Shown in pieces: positions 40,523 to 49,288 of a stretch of DNA of 64,000 nucleotides. The notes beneath the pieces were generated by a model. The model saw only the letters and a list, made by a program, of their open reading frames with translations, did not search any database and was not told the origin of the DNA. Location: contig JAKFWO010000010.1 in assembly GCA_021731815.1 (NCBI GenBank), positions 1 through 64,000 of the forward strand, given 5' to 3'. Origin of the DNA: Hyphomonadaceae bacterium. Lineage in GTDB: Bacteria > Pseudomonadota > Alphaproteobacteria > Caulobacterales > Aquidulcibacteraceae. A program made the position numbers and the translations under genes. Each line of letters starts with the position of its first letter. Position 1 is the first letter of the stretch.

Positions 40523-41065
40523 TTATTTCTTCGCTTTTGCGGTGGCAGTGGGCTTGAACAGCCTGTGTTCGACAAAATCACCGACCTTGATCCCGCGGGC
40601 GCGGGCGGTTCCGGCATTGAGTTCGAGCACTGCAAGGATCTCCCCGCCCGAGGAGATCTGGCGGTCCGACAAGGGCCGCGCGCCGGCGATGGAAATGATC
40701 CGGCCTTTGGCATCGATGAAGACCATATCGAGCGGAATCAGCGTGTTTCGCATCCACATATGGACGTGGCGCGAGGTTTCGAAATCAAAAAGCATCCCGC
40801 GATCGGCCGCGAGACTTTCGCGGTTCATCAACCCCTGGGCGCGTTCGGCATCGTTATCGGCGATTTCGACTGTGAAGGCGACGCTGCCCGCCTTCGTCCG
40901 GACCGAGAGTTTCTCCTCGGTGAATTTTACGCCGGTTTTGGGCGCATTCTTGTTGGCGCTTGCCGCCGCACCGCCGACCGGATCGGGTTGGCCCGAAGCG
41001 ATCGTCGCAAAGCCCAACAGAAACGCCACGGCCGCTACCGTCGCCAGAATTCGGGAAAATGTCAT
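40523..41065 (-). CDS. exported DUF192 protein
   Basis: 180 residues. A signal peptide (MTFSRILATVAAVAFLLGFATIASG) is followed by a DUF192 domain (~45-170) with the typical AFTVEIADNDAERAQGLMNRESL, GMLFDFETSRHVHMWMRNTLIPLDMVFID and AVLELNAGTARARGIKVGD. Members are small periplasmic beta-rich proteins; their role is not established. It is convergent with trpC and followed upstream by the cold-shock gene on the same strand, 74 bp apart. Confidence 0.88.
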   Translation of the reverse strand: MTFSRILATVAAVAFLLGFATIASGQPDPVGGAAASANKNAPKTGVKFTEEKLSVRTKAGSVAFTVEIADNDAERAQGLMNRESLAADRGMLFDFETSRHVHMWMRNTLIPLDMVFIDAKGRIISIAGARPLSDRQISSGGEILAVLELNAGTARARGIKVGDFVEHRLFKPTATAKAKK

Positions 41066-41139
41066 CGTGCCGCTCGGTTATGTGTCCGCGTCAATCCATT
41101 GGGGTCTTATCGGGCGGAGGGCGATGGCGCAAGGCCTGT

Positions 41140-41823
41140 TCAGCCCCGCGTCCTGGCGGGCCCGGGATTCTCGCGTATATTGACCGCCACCTGACCCTTC
41201 GGGCCGTTCCCCAATTGCACCAGAAATTGCTGGCCGGGGGCGATTTCCGCGATCCCGGCCCGGCGCAGGGTTTCGGCATGGAGGAAGATGTCGCGGGTGT
41301 CGCTGGCGAGATTGACGAAGCCATAGCCCTTGCTGCGGTTGAACCATTTTACCGAAGCGATTTCATAGCTTCCCGGGGTCTCACAGGCGGCATTATCCGC
41401 GCCATTGGGTCCTTGCGGGCCATTTTGCGATCCTGTCCCTGATTCAGGATCGACCGACACCGGCCGGGAGTTTTCCCCATATCGGGTGCCGCCTGAAGCC
41501 TGGTGCTCCATCCCCGTAACGGAGCCGGATTCGCCCGTCGGGAAAGCCCCGGTGGTCGCGCTGAGCAGCTTCACCGCCTGGAATCCCTTGGTGCGCCGGG
41601 CGGCCTCGATCACCACCTGCGCGCCTTCATTGGGGGATTCGCACCCCGCCCGGCGCACGCATGAAATATGCAGCAGGACATCCCCACTTCCCGCTGGCAA
41701 ATCCGAACCCGGATCAGGCACCACAAAACCATAGCCCCGCGCCGGGTCGAACCATTTGATCCGGCCCGACAAGCGGATGGCGGGATCGTGCTCAATTCCT
41801 CCGGCAAAATCGCATTCGCTCAT
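41140..41823 (-). CDS. double cold-shock-domain protein
   Basis: 227 residues with two CSDs: residues ~17-85 ([19 protein letters not shown] ... [13 protein letters not shown]) and ~150-220 ([19 protein letters not shown] ... [13 protein letters not shown]). Both keep the RNP1-like KGYGFV or RGYGFV and RNP2-like (D)VLLH / IFLH motifs, so both should bind single-stranded nucleic acid. A 60-residue Gly/Ser/Pro linker joins them. Two-domain CspA proteins are typical of alphaproteobacteria, where some regulate stress or stationary-phase genes. Confidence 0.93.
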   Translation of the reverse strand: MSECDFAGGIEHDPAIRLSGRIKWFDPARGYGFVVPDPGSDLPAGSGDVLLHISCVRRAGCESPNEGAQVVIEAARRTKGFQAVKLLSATTGAFPTGESGSVTGMEHQASGGTRYGENSRPVSVDPESGTGSQNGPQGPNGADNAACETPGSYEIASVKWFNRSKGYGFVNLASDTRDIFLHAETLRRAGIAEIAPGQQFLVQLGNGPKGQVAVNIRENPGPARTRG

Positions 41824-42230
41824 GATTCACGCGCCCGCTTCCACCGCCATCAACTTGTTAACATGAATTAACGGCAGACAGAATAGCGTGCGGGCATCGC
41901 ATTTTAGGGAACGTTTCCGCAAAGAGCGGAAGAAATCCGTTATGTTTCTGTGGTGAATGCCCGGTGGTCACTCGAACGACTGCAAAATTACGACCTATGG
42001 GATCAGGACATCACGTCTTCGTGAACTATCCCGCGGGCCCAGCAGAACACATGCCCGGCAAGCGAGGCCTCGAGCATATTCAAGTCAATCCGAGCCGAAT
42101 GTCTGAATTGAAAATGCCCGGATTCAATGATTTGGAGCGCGTTCGGGCGAAAAACCGGATTCCACTTTTTCGGAACGCGCTCTGGTGGTCCCCGGCATCG
42201 CGCATCACCGATGAATGATCTTCCCGAAAA
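41824..42230. other. non-coding gap between the cold-shock gene and tRNA-Glu
   Basis: No supported gene. Near the cold-shock gene it has GTTAACATGAATTAAC (41857-41872), an inverted repeat with two TTAA blocks 6 bp apart, close to a CtrA-type spacing (7 bp). The tRNA-proximal part holds the intact double-hairpin repeat. Confidence 0.6.
42090..42182. repeat. double-hairpin intergenic repeat, intact copy
   Basis: First hairpin ATTGAA / TTCAAT; second hairpin has 10-bp arms GAGCGCGTTC (42135-42144) and GAACGCGCTC (42173-42182) with an inner CGAAAAA / TTTTTCG pairing. It resembles palindromic intergenic repeats known in large numbers from rhizobial and related genomes. The degenerate partner is at 1162-1248. 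Confidence 0.8.
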
Positions 42231-42305
42231 TGGCAGGCCCTAGGGGAGTCGAACCCCTCTTCCCAGAATGAAAATCTGGTGTCCTAACCGATAGACGAAG
42301 GGCCC
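42231..42305 (-). tRNA. tRNA-Glu (UUC)
   Basis: Read on the minus strand from 42305: acceptor GGGCCCU pairs with AGGGCCU (one G-U), D-stem GUCU/GGAC, anticodon stem CCAGA/UCUGG with loop UUUUCAU giving anticodon UUC, T-arm GGGG-UUCGACU-CCCC. Discriminator G and an encoded CCA (42231-42233). All tRNA-Glu features are present. Confidence 0.95.
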
Positions 42306-42402
42306 GCGGTTGGAGGGGCGTCGTATAGCGAGCAGCGCCCCGGCGCGCAAGGGGATTTCTGCGATGGAAGCCTGCCCCGCGCCGATTCCCCGAAGATCCG
42401 GA

Positions 42403-43110
42403 TTACAGGTCGACCAATCCATCGAGTGCGGCGATTCCCGCCGCACCGGCTCCCAAAACCCGCGCGGCGCGCCGCCCATCGATTCCGCCGAGCCCCACAA
42501 CCGGTATTGGCGACCGCCGGATCGCCCGGGCGAGCCGCACGGGTCCCAACGCGGCCCGGCCAGCGGCGCTCGGGCTGCGGCTCGGGAATACGGGTGACAG
42601 CAGCAGAAAATCCGGCTGCCAGGCGAGCGCGATGCGGCGTTGCGCGCCGGGGCGAAAAGCGGCGCTCAGCCATTGATCAGGCCGCAATCCTGGGCCCGAA
42701 CTGCGCCGTTTCTGGGCGCGGAACGGCAGATGCACCCCCGCCGACACCATCAACAAATGCCGGGAAGCAGGCCATGACACGAAGAACGCCGCGCCCCGGC
42801 GTCGCGCCAGAAGCGCAAGGCGCGGCCCGGCCGCCAGCCAATCGGCCCGCCCGAAATGGCGGAACAACACGCCGGCCCCACGCGGCAGCCGGTCGATGAG
42901 CGGAGCCGGATCCGGCGTGCGTGCGGGGTCAAGCACGAGGAGGAGCGGTGGCGCGGCTTGCCTTCCAATGGGCCCGGGCGCTAATCCCTTGCGTCGGGCC
43001 AAAATGCGGCGCAGCAGACGCTGCGAAAGACCCCATGACCCCGGTCCGCTTCCCGAATGCCCTGAACCGGCGGATTCAACATCTCGCAATGTCCCGGAAT
43101 CCTGGAGCAC
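42403..43110 (-). CDS. ThiE/TenI-like thiamine phosphate synthase family protein
   Basis: About 235 residues if started at GTG 43110; a TTG at 43002 giving MARRKGLAPG is another choice, and an ATG at 43245 would overlap yggS heavily. The TIM-barrel segments LDPARTPDPAPLIDRLPRGAGVLFRHFG, SAGVHLPF, FLLLSPVFPSRSPSAAG, ALGPVRLARAI and PVVGLGGIDGRRAARVLGAGAAGIAALDGL fit the TenI/ThiE family. The phosphate-binding end is good, but the usual catalytic Lys/Asp motifs of true ThiE are not obvious, so thiamine-phosphate synthase activity is unproved. Divergent from yggS. Confidence 0.75.
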   Translation of the reverse strand: MLQDSGTLRDVESAGSGHSGSGPGSWGLSQRLLRRILARRKGLAPGPIGRQAAPPLLLVLDPARTPDPAPLIDRLPRGAGVLFRHFGRADWLAAGPRLALLARRRGAAFFVSWPASRHLLMVSAGVHLPFRAQKRRSSGPGLRPDQWLSAAFRPGAQRRIALAWQPDFLLLSPVFPSRSPSAAGRAALGPVRLARAIRRSPIPVVGLGGIDGRRAARVLGAGAAGIAALDGLVDL

Positions 43111-43116
43111 GCCCGA

Positions 43117-43830
43117 ATGATGGAGCAAAATTGGCCTCCCGCCGTGGAATTCGATGCTGATCTCTTTCGGCAGATCGCGGCCACGCGCGCCGACATTCTG
43201 GCGCGGATTGCGAGCGCCGCGCAAGGGGTGGGGCGGGAGCCGCAATCCATACGCCTGACCGCAGTTTCAAAGACCCAGGTGCCGGCAAGGATCGCCGCCG
43301 CTCTCGCTGCCGGCCAGCGCATTTTCGGCGAAAACCGTGTGCAGGAGGCCATCACGCGCTGGCGCGGCACCCGCGAAAGCCTGCCCGATCTCCATTTGCG
43401 GCTGATTGGCCCCCTGCAGAGCAACAAGCTCGCCGAGGCAATGGCGCTGTTCGACGCGATCGAGACGCTTGACCGGCCGAAACTCGCCCGGCTCATCGCA
43501 GATTCCGCCCTGAAAACCGGCCGGATGCCGGAAATATTCGTCCAGATCAATATTGGCGAGGAGGTTCAAAAAGCCGGAATTCCTCCGGGCGAGGCCGATG
43601 CCTTCATCGCCGCCTGCCGGGGAGAATATGGGCTGAATATCGCGGGGCTGATGGCCATCCCGCCGGTGGATTCCGCACCCATTCCCTTTTTCGTGCGGCT
43701 TCGGGAAATCGCTGCGCGCAACGGGATCGAGCATCTGTCCATGGGCATGAGCGGGGATTTCGTGTCCGCGATCGCCTGTGGTGCCACTCTCGTGCGCGTG
43801 GGCAGCGGGTTGTTCGGCACCCGCGTTTAA
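43117..43830 (+). CDS. YggS family PLP homeostasis protein
   Basis: 237 residues, single-domain alanine-racemase-like barrel. PLP lysine in IRLTAVSKTQVPA (~50); GENRVQEAI; LHLRLIGPLQSNKL; ETLDRPKLARLI; FVQINIGEEVQKAGI; and the phosphate-binding GATLVRVGSGLFGTR at the end. Members bind PLP without a known reaction and keep free PLP and amino-acid pools balanced. Divergent from the ThiE-like gene; both genes touch vitamin cofactors, but a shared role is only a guess. Confidence 0.93.
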   Translation: MMEQNWPPAVEFDADLFRQIAATRADILARIASAAQGVGREPQSIRLTAVSKTQVPARIAAALAAGQRIFGENRVQEAITRWRGTRESLPDLHLRLIGPLQSNKLAEAMALFDAIETLDRPKLARLIADSALKTGRMPEIFVQINIGEEVQKAGIPPGEADAFIAACRGEYGLNIAGLMAIPPVDSAPIPFFVRLREIAARNGIEHLSMGMSGDFVSAIACGATLVRVGSGLFGTRV

Positions 43831-43864
43831 CCAATTCATTCCGCTTTGCTCCTATCCTGCGGGG

Positions 43865-44812
43865 ATGGGGAACAAATACCGGGTCCTTTGCCGCGCGCCA
43901 GGGCTGACAGTGTGGATGACATTGGGGCTTGTGTCGGGCCTGGCTTGGGCGGCGGCAATGCCGGCACTGGCGCAAGCGACCCCTCGGGCTGTGTCCGGCC
44001 AGGGCAGCGCGCCCGCGCCTGCCCAAAAGGCCGACCGTGCCTTTTATGAGCGCGCCATCCTGCTGGCGGCCGACGAAAAATGCCGGCTTTTTGCTCCGGA
44101 TCTGCGCCGGGCTTTGCGGGTGAGCGAGGCGCAAGCCCGCGGTGCGGCCTTGCGTGCGGGGCTCGCAGAGCCTGCTCTGGCCCGCATCGGGGCCAATGCG
44201 AAACAGGCCATTGCGCTGACCCCATGCCTTGACCCTGAAATCACCGGCCGCGCGACACGGGCGCGCGACGCCTTCGCGCAGTTCAGGCTGCAAAAATCGC
44301 AGGATTTCGCCGGAAACCAGCGGATCTGGCGGGCGCGGCGGATCGCACCGCTGGCCGGCTGGGTTCTCGTTCAGGATCTGTCGGGAGCTGCGCAATTCGG
44401 GCTGTGGCGGGGGGCTGGTCCCGACGCACCGGCCGGCTTCATCCTTGCCGCCCCGGTCCTGGCCGGCCAGAACCGGCCGATCGCGGCCAAGCTCATCCTG
44501 CGCGACCGGGACAAGCGTGCCACCCCAATTCTGTCGGGTGCGGGAATCGTCACCTCGGTCAATGCCCCCGGCCTCACCGCCCCACCACCGGCCTTCACCA
44601 CCACCCTGTGGGCGCGTGAGCGCCTGCCCGACCCCGAGGCACCTGCGACGCGCATCCGTTTCGCCTTCGGAAACGAAGCCGGGCCACGTCTTGCCGGGCT
44701 CGACCCGCGCGAAGCCGTCATCCTGCGTCTGCACTATGCCTCTGGTCCGCCGCGCGATTTTCTCATGGATACCGGCGATTTCGCCGCCGCCTGGGCCTTT
44801 GTGGGGGGATAG
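43865..44812 (+). CDS. exported protein of unknown function
   Basis: 315 residues. The N-terminus has a signal peptide whose hydrophobic core is LTVWMTLGLVSGLAWAAAM with likely cleavage after PALA. The start is ATG 43865 or ATG 43916. The mature part has a helical region with two cysteines (DEKCRLFAP and LTPCLDP) that may form a disulfide, then a beta-rich half (GWVLVQDLSGAAQFGLWRG, KLILRDRDKRATPILSG, VILRLHYASGPPRDFLMDTGD). No catalytic motif or family is recognised. Likely periplasmic. Eighty-two bases before moaA on the same strand. Confidence 0.75.
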   Translation: MGNKYRVLCRAPGLTVWMTLGLVSGLAWAAAMPALAQATPRAVSGQGSAPAPAQKADRAFYERAILLAADEKCRLFAPDLRRALRVSEAQARGAALRAGLAEPALARIGANAKQAIALTPCLDPEITGRATRARDAFAQFRLQKSQDFAGNQRIWRARRIAPLAGWVLVQDLSGAAQFGLWRGAGPDAPAGFILAAPVLAGQNRPIAAKLILRDRDKRATPILSGAGIVTSVNAPGLTAPPPAFTTTLWARERLPDPEAPATRIRFAFGNEAGPRLAGLDPREAVILRLHYASGPPRDFLMDTGDFAAAWAFVGG

Positions 44813-44894
44813 ATCCCTTCGGCATTCCGGTGCGGACATTTCGTCCGGCATTCCCGCCTTGCACCCACCCGGCCAATCGTTCAGGACTGGGGCC

Positions 44895-45905
44895 ATGAAC
44901 GCTTCCGATCCAGGCATGATCGACAATTTCGGGCGGCGCTTTGGCTATGTGCGGCTGTCGGTCACGGAAATCTGCAATTTCCGCTGCCTCTATTGCCTGC
45001 CCGATGGCTATCGCAAGACCGCCGATCCCGGTTTCCTGACGCCGGACGAAATCCTGCGCCTCGTGCGGGCCCTGACCGGGCTCGGGATCCGCAAGCTCCG
45101 CCTGACCGGCGGGGAACCGACGATTCGCACCGATCTGACGGAAATCATCACGCGCGTCGCGGCGGTACCGGGGATTTCCAAATGCGCGCTGACCACCAAT
45201 GGCTGGAATCTCGACCGCCATGCCGCCGAATGGGTGGAGGCGGGTCTCACTCATCTCAATGTCAGCGTCGATTCACTCGATCCCGCGCAGTTTGCGGGGA
45301 TTACCGGACATGACCGGCTGGACGAGATTCTGGCCGGGATCGACCGCGCTTTGTCGCTGCCCCTTGCGGCCGTCAAACTCAATGCGGTGCTTCTGGCCGA
45401 TTCCGTGTCGGAAGGTTTCGGAAACTGGGCGGAATATGTGCGGCACCGCAGGCTTTCCGTGCGCTTCATCGAGCTGATGCGCACCGGCGACAATCGCGAG
45501 TTTTTCAGCCGCCAGCATGTCAGCGGCAATCTGCTGCGCCAATGGCTGGACACAGAGGGCTGGGTTCCCTGCGCCCGCGGCGCGGATGACGGGCCGGCGG
45601 TGGAATTTTCCCATCCCGATTTTCAGGGGCGGATCGGCCTGATTGCGCCCTATGCGCCCGGTTTTTGCGATGGCTGCAACCGGCTGCGGGTCACAGCCCG
45701 CGGTCGCCTGCGTTTGTGCCTGTTTGCGAGCGACGGCCCCGATTCCCCGGATGGCTGCGATCTGCGCGATCTCTTGCGCCATGACGGTCAAACCGATGCC
45801 CTGCACGCCCGCGTGCTGGATGCGCTGCGCTTCAAGCGCGCGGGCCATGCGCTGCACGCCGCCGATCCGGGCAATCTCGTCAATCTCTCCCGGACGGGGG
45901 GGTGA
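44895..45905 (+). CDS. moaA: GTP 3',8-cyclase MoaA
   Basis: 336 residues from the ATG at 44895 with ACTGGGG upstream; a long in-frame extension is unconserved. Radical-SAM enzyme of the first step of molybdenum cofactor synthesis. The first [4Fe-4S] motif CNFRCLYC is at ~28-35, LRLTGGEPTIR follows, and the second cluster cysteines lie in GFCDGCNRLRVTARGRLRLCLF (~262-283). The C-terminal GG needed for activity is present (SRTGG). MoaC, which completes this step, is not in the window. Confidence 0.95.
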   Translation: MNASDPGMIDNFGRRFGYVRLSVTEICNFRCLYCLPDGYRKTADPGFLTPDEILRLVRALTGLGIRKLRLTGGEPTIRTDLTEIITRVAAVPGISKCALTTNGWNLDRHAAEWVEAGLTHLNVSVDSLDPAQFAGITGHDRLDEILAGIDRALSLPLAAVKLNAVLLADSVSEGFGNWAEYVRHRRLSVRFIELMRTGDNREFFSRQHVSGNLLRQWLDTEGWVPCARGADDGPAVEFSHPDFQGRIGLIAPYAPGFCDGCNRLRVTARGRLRLCLFASDGPDSPDGCDLRDLLRHDGQTDALHARVLDALRFKRAGHALHAADPGNLVNLSRTGG

Positions 45906-45953
45906 TCCGGGCTTTTGTGCCGATCGAACTGAACCTGTTTGATCGATTGAGGC

Positions 45954-46529
45954 TCAATTATCGGCCTCGACCGTCGCGATCCGCAATTGCCGGGCACGGG
46001 TCAGGATGGCGTCCTCGAGCCCGATGATCGCATCATTGGCCGGCTGGACATCGGTCCAGCCATCGGGTGTCTTCACCTGCTTCGACAGCGAGACCCGAAG
46101 CGCATCGGCGCGCAGGCGCGTATCGAGGATGAAGACCGAGACCTTGAAACGCTCGCCGGGGAGCTCGGGATTGGTGTACCAGTCGGCGATGATCACACCG
46201 CCAAAGGGATCGACCGAAACCAGCGGCATGAAGGACAGGGTTTCGAGCGAAGCCCGCCACAGAAAGGCGTTGACGCCGATTTCCGCCTGCGAATTGGGCT
46301 GACCATTGCGGCCGAGATCAGGCACCGGAATGCCCTGGGCGAGATCAGGGTCGAGCGGCGTTTCCTTCCCTTTGTCACCGCCGAACAGACATCCACCGAG
46401 CATCAGGGTCCCGGCGCACAGCAGCCCGGCGGCCGCGATGGAAACGGGGCCGCGCCCGCGCCTTTCACTGCCTTCAACCTGGCGCGCCGCTATCGGGGCG
46501 ATGATCTGTTTGTTCGAGGGTCCCGTCAT
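45954..46529 (-). CDS. DUF3576 lipoprotein
   Basis: 191 residues from the ATG at 46529 with an AGGAAC ribosome site. A basic N-terminus and hydrophobic stretch end in the lipobox LMLGGC (~48), so it should be a lipoprotein. The mature domain GVNAFLWRASLETLSFMPLVSVDPFGGVIIADWYTNPELPGERFKV matches DUF3576, a domain found in alphaproteobacteria; function unknown, possibly at the outer-membrane inner face. Convergent with moaA. Confidence 0.88.
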   Translation of the reverse strand: MTGPSNKQIIAPIAARQVEGSERRGRGPVSIAAAGLLCAGTLMLGGCLFGGDKGKETPLDPDLAQGIPVPDLGRNGQPNSQAEIGVNAFLWRASLETLSFMPLVSVDPFGGVIIADWYTNPELPGERFKVSVFILDTRLRADALRVSLSKQVKTPDGWTDVQPANDAIIGLEDAILTRARQLRIATVEADN

Positions 46530-46725
46530 CTCATCCGTTCCTGATCGCGGGGGGAGGGAGAGCAAATTCCCGAAATATCCGCCCCTCGTGATGATTTTGT
46601 CGGCACCCTATAGCACAGGAATTCCGGCGGAACAGAGGCAGGACTGTGCCCTCTTTATTTCCATTTTGCCACATTTCCGGCACCAACCGGCGGCGCAGAG
46701 GGTATGGAAGCAGAAAATCGGGGCC

Positions 46726-48276
46726 CTATCCGCGCGATTTGCCATTGGTCACTGCAGGGACCAGAGGCAGGCACATGCAAAAGACCGAGCCGGCCGGGCC
46801 GGTGCTTTCGAGCTTCACATCCCCGCCCTGGGCGCGGGCGAGTTCGCGCGCGATTGCGAGGCCAAGGCCCGTGCTGTCGGCCCGCCCGCCGCCGGCAAAG
46901 GGCGCGAACAATTTCTCGCGCACCCGTTCGGGAATTCCTGGGCCGTCATCGAAAATGCGGATAAAGGCCTGATTGTCGGTGATTTCGGCCTGCACGGAAA
47001 TTTGTCCGGGATCCTCGCGGCCCCCCTGGGCCGCCAGCGCCTGGGCCGCATTGCGCACCAGATTGCCCATGATCCGGTGCAGATTCTCCGGATCGGCCCG
47101 GACCCGCAGGCCGGGATCGATATCATTGGTCCAACGCATTTCGGGGTGCCCGACCAGCGCTTCAGCGGCAGCCCCCTCGACCACGGCGGCGGCCGAGACG
47201 ATGCGGAAATCGGGGGCGCTTTCTTCGGTCTTGCCGAATTTGAGTGTCGCCTGCGTGAGATTGATGGCGCGCTCCAGCGCGCGTTCGATGCGCGGCGCGA
47301 TCTGGCGGACCTTGGGATCCTCGCTCGACACCAGACGCTCGGACAGGATTTGCGCCGAGGCCAGCGAATTGCGAAGATCGTGATTGATCTTGGCGACGGC
47401 CGCTCCCAATTGGGCCAGACGCTCATTGGCCTTGAGCGCCTGTCGGACATCCGCCTGCATGGCCTCCAGCGCCTCCTTCGCCGCCCAGATCTCGTCCTTG
47501 CGGCCGGTGGTCACGAATTTCCGGCTGGCGTCTTCCGGATGGGCGCGAAAATAATGGATGGCGTCGATCAATTGGGCCATGGGCTGGACGAAGACCCGCG
47601 ACAATATCCAGAACACCGCAAAGCCGGTAGAGATCGCGATGAACAACGACAATCCCAGAATGCGCCACGCATATTCGGCAAGGGCTGCCTTCAGCGGCGC
47701 TTCATCGAGCACCACCTCCACCATTTCATTCGGGCGCAGCATGGAGGGGGCATTGACGAAAATCGCCCGCCCCCGCGGCGCGACCAGCGCATCGGCCACG
47801 GCCCATACATTGACAAAGGGATTGTAATCATCGAGACGCGCGCGCACCAAAGCCCGGGGCGTCCGCTGCTGTTGCAGCAAGGCCACGGAATAATCGCCCG
47901 CGCGCCGCAAGCGGATGGATTCGATCTTTTGGCTTTCGATCAGCCGCCGGGCTCCCTCGAGTTCTTCGGTGCGTTCCTGGGCGAGTTCGAGCGAAAGCGC
48001 CGCCACCTGCGCCAGCCGCGTGCGCTCGGAAATGAAATTCCAGCGGAAATTGGCGGCGGACGGAAAGAAGATCACCGCTTCCACCGCAAGGACCGTCAAA
48101 GTGGCGATGAGAAACAGCCGCCGCGACAGGCCGAGGCTGCGCTGCGGGATCGCGGGCGACAGGCCCGTCCGCCTCACGCCCGACAACAGCTTCCGGATCA
48201 GGCCCATACCGGCGGGCTCCGGGGATTCGGTTCGCGGTGGCTTCTGGGAGGTCAGGGCTACGCCAGCGTCGTCCAT
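46726..48276 (-). CDS. sensor histidine kinase
   Basis: 516 residues. Two membrane spans (~54-72 and ~206-226) flank a ~130-residue periplasmic sensor region; a HAMP-like stretch follows. The H-box KINHDLRNSL has the phospho-acceptor at His ~299, with an unusual N at -1 of H. ATPase motifs: N-box NLVRNAAQAL (~400), G1 DDGPGIPERV, G2 STGLGLAIAREL. It is a complete, probably active kinase without a linked response regulator; the regulator at 57.5 kb is far away. Signal unknown. A DUF3576 gene follows on the same strand. Confidence 0.92.
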   Translation of the reverse strand: MDDAGVALTSQKPPRTESPEPAGMGLIRKLLSGVRRTGLSPAIPQRSLGLSRRLFLIATLTVLAVEAVIFFPSAANFRWNFISERTRLAQVAALSLELAQERTEELEGARRLIESQKIESIRLRRAGDYSVALLQQQRTPRALVRARLDDYNPFVNVWAVADALVAPRGRAIFVNAPSMLRPNEMVEVVLDEAPLKAALAEYAWRILGLSLFIAISTGFAVFWILSRVFVQPMAQLIDAIHYFRAHPEDASRKFVTTGRKDEIWAAKEALEAMQADVRQALKANERLAQLGAAVAKINHDLRNSLASAQILSERLVSSEDPKVRQIAPRIERALERAINLTQATLKFGKTEESAPDFRIVSAAAVVEGAAAEALVGHPEMRWTNDIDPGLRVRADPENLHRIMGNLVRNAAQALAAQGGREDPGQISVQAEITDNQAFIRIFDDGPGIPERVREKLFAPFAGGGRADSTGLGLAIARELARAQGGDVKLESTGPAGSVFCMCLPLVPAVTNGKSRG

Positions 48277-48499
48277 ATCGGGTGTCCCGGAAAATCAAGC
48301 GCGTGGCACGCCGCAACACAAGCGCTTCTCGCGAAGTACATTCTACATCCGATAGTTCAGGAATACCAGACGCGGATTTCGACACGCAAACCAAAGCGGG
48401 ATTTTGCCGTGCAGGGTAACGCGGGCCGAATCCCCGCCCGCTCATCCGGTCAATTCCCGGGGGGCTTTCCGCAATATCGCGGAACAGATTTACCGGCCC

Positions 48500-49153
48500 T
48501 TAAAGAATTTTCTGTCCCGTGGCGGCCCAGTCGCGCGCGAAGATTTCGAGGCCCTTGTCGGTCAAAGGGTGCTGATACAGATCGGCGAACACATTTGGCG
48601 GGATGGTCGCGCAATCGGCACCGGCCAGAGCTGCGTCGCGCACATGCGCCCCGTTGCGGATCGAGGCGGCCAGCACCTCCGTGCCGAAGGCGTAATTGTC
48701 ATAGACTTCCCGGATGTCGCGAATGAGCTGCATGCCATCCGCGCCCTGGTCATCGAGCCGCCCGACAAAGGGCGAAATGAAGCTCGCACCCGCCTTGGCC
48801 GCCAGCAAGGCCTGATTGACCGAGAAGCACAGAGTGACATTGACCATGACCCCCTTGTCGGCGAGCGCGGCACAGGTGCGCAGCCCCTCGCGCGTCAAAG
48901 GCACTTTCACGGCGACATGATCGGCAATCGCGGCGAGCTTTTCGCCCTCTTTCAGCATGGTTTCGAAATCGCTGGCTGCGACTTCGGCCGAAACCGGGCC
49001 CTCGAACAATTCGCAGATTTCGGCGATGGTCGCGAGGAAATCCCGTCCTGATTTGGCGATCAGGCTGGGATTGGTGGTGACGCCATCGATCAGACCGGTT
49101 TCAGCCAGTTCCCGCAGCACGCGGATCTCGGCGGTGTCGAGAAAGAGTTTCAT
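48500..49153 (-). CDS. tal: transaldolase-like fructose-6-phosphate aldolase
   Basis: 217 residues from the ATG at 49153. Short TalC/FSA-type protein of the transaldolase superfamily. Family marks: [32 protein letters not shown], Schiff-base lysine in [16 protein letters not shown] (~85), [19 protein letters not shown] and [20 protein letters not shown]. The reaction is either transaldolase (pentose phosphate pathway) or fructose-6-phosphate cleavage; short forms like this are mostly transaldolases in alphaproteobacteria. Cytoplasmic; monocistronic. Confidence 0.93.
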   Translation of the reverse strand: MKLFLDTAEIRVLRELAETGLIDGVTTNPSLIAKSGRDFLATIAEICELFEGPVSAEVAASDFETMLKEGEKLAAIADHVAVKVPLTREGLRTCAALADKGVMVNVTLCFSVNQALLAAKAGASFISPFVGRLDDQGADGMQLIRDIREVYDNYAFGTEVLAASIRNGAHVRDAALAGADCATIPPNVFADLYQHPLTDKGLEIFARDWAATGQKIL

Positions 49154-49288
49154 GCGTGTTCCTTTTGGCCAGACCGTCGGGCCTGTGGAACGCCGAAACA
49201 CGCAGGCTGTCAAGCAGCGACCGGCGCATTCAAAAGCAGAGGATAAATTCCCGCTCAAATGCACCGGGTCCGGGGTGGGGCGCCCGGC

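Noticed and set aside
41857-41872. GTTAACATGAATTAAC as a full CtrA site before the cold-shock gene
   Set aside because: The two TTAA blocks are 6 bp apart instead of 7 and the match may be chance; kept only as a remark on the gap.
46306-48726. An 806-codon open frame on the plus strand
   Set aside because: It lies antisense to the histidine kinase and DUF3576 genes, has histidine/arginine-rich composition and no domain; the minus-strand proteins have complete motifs.
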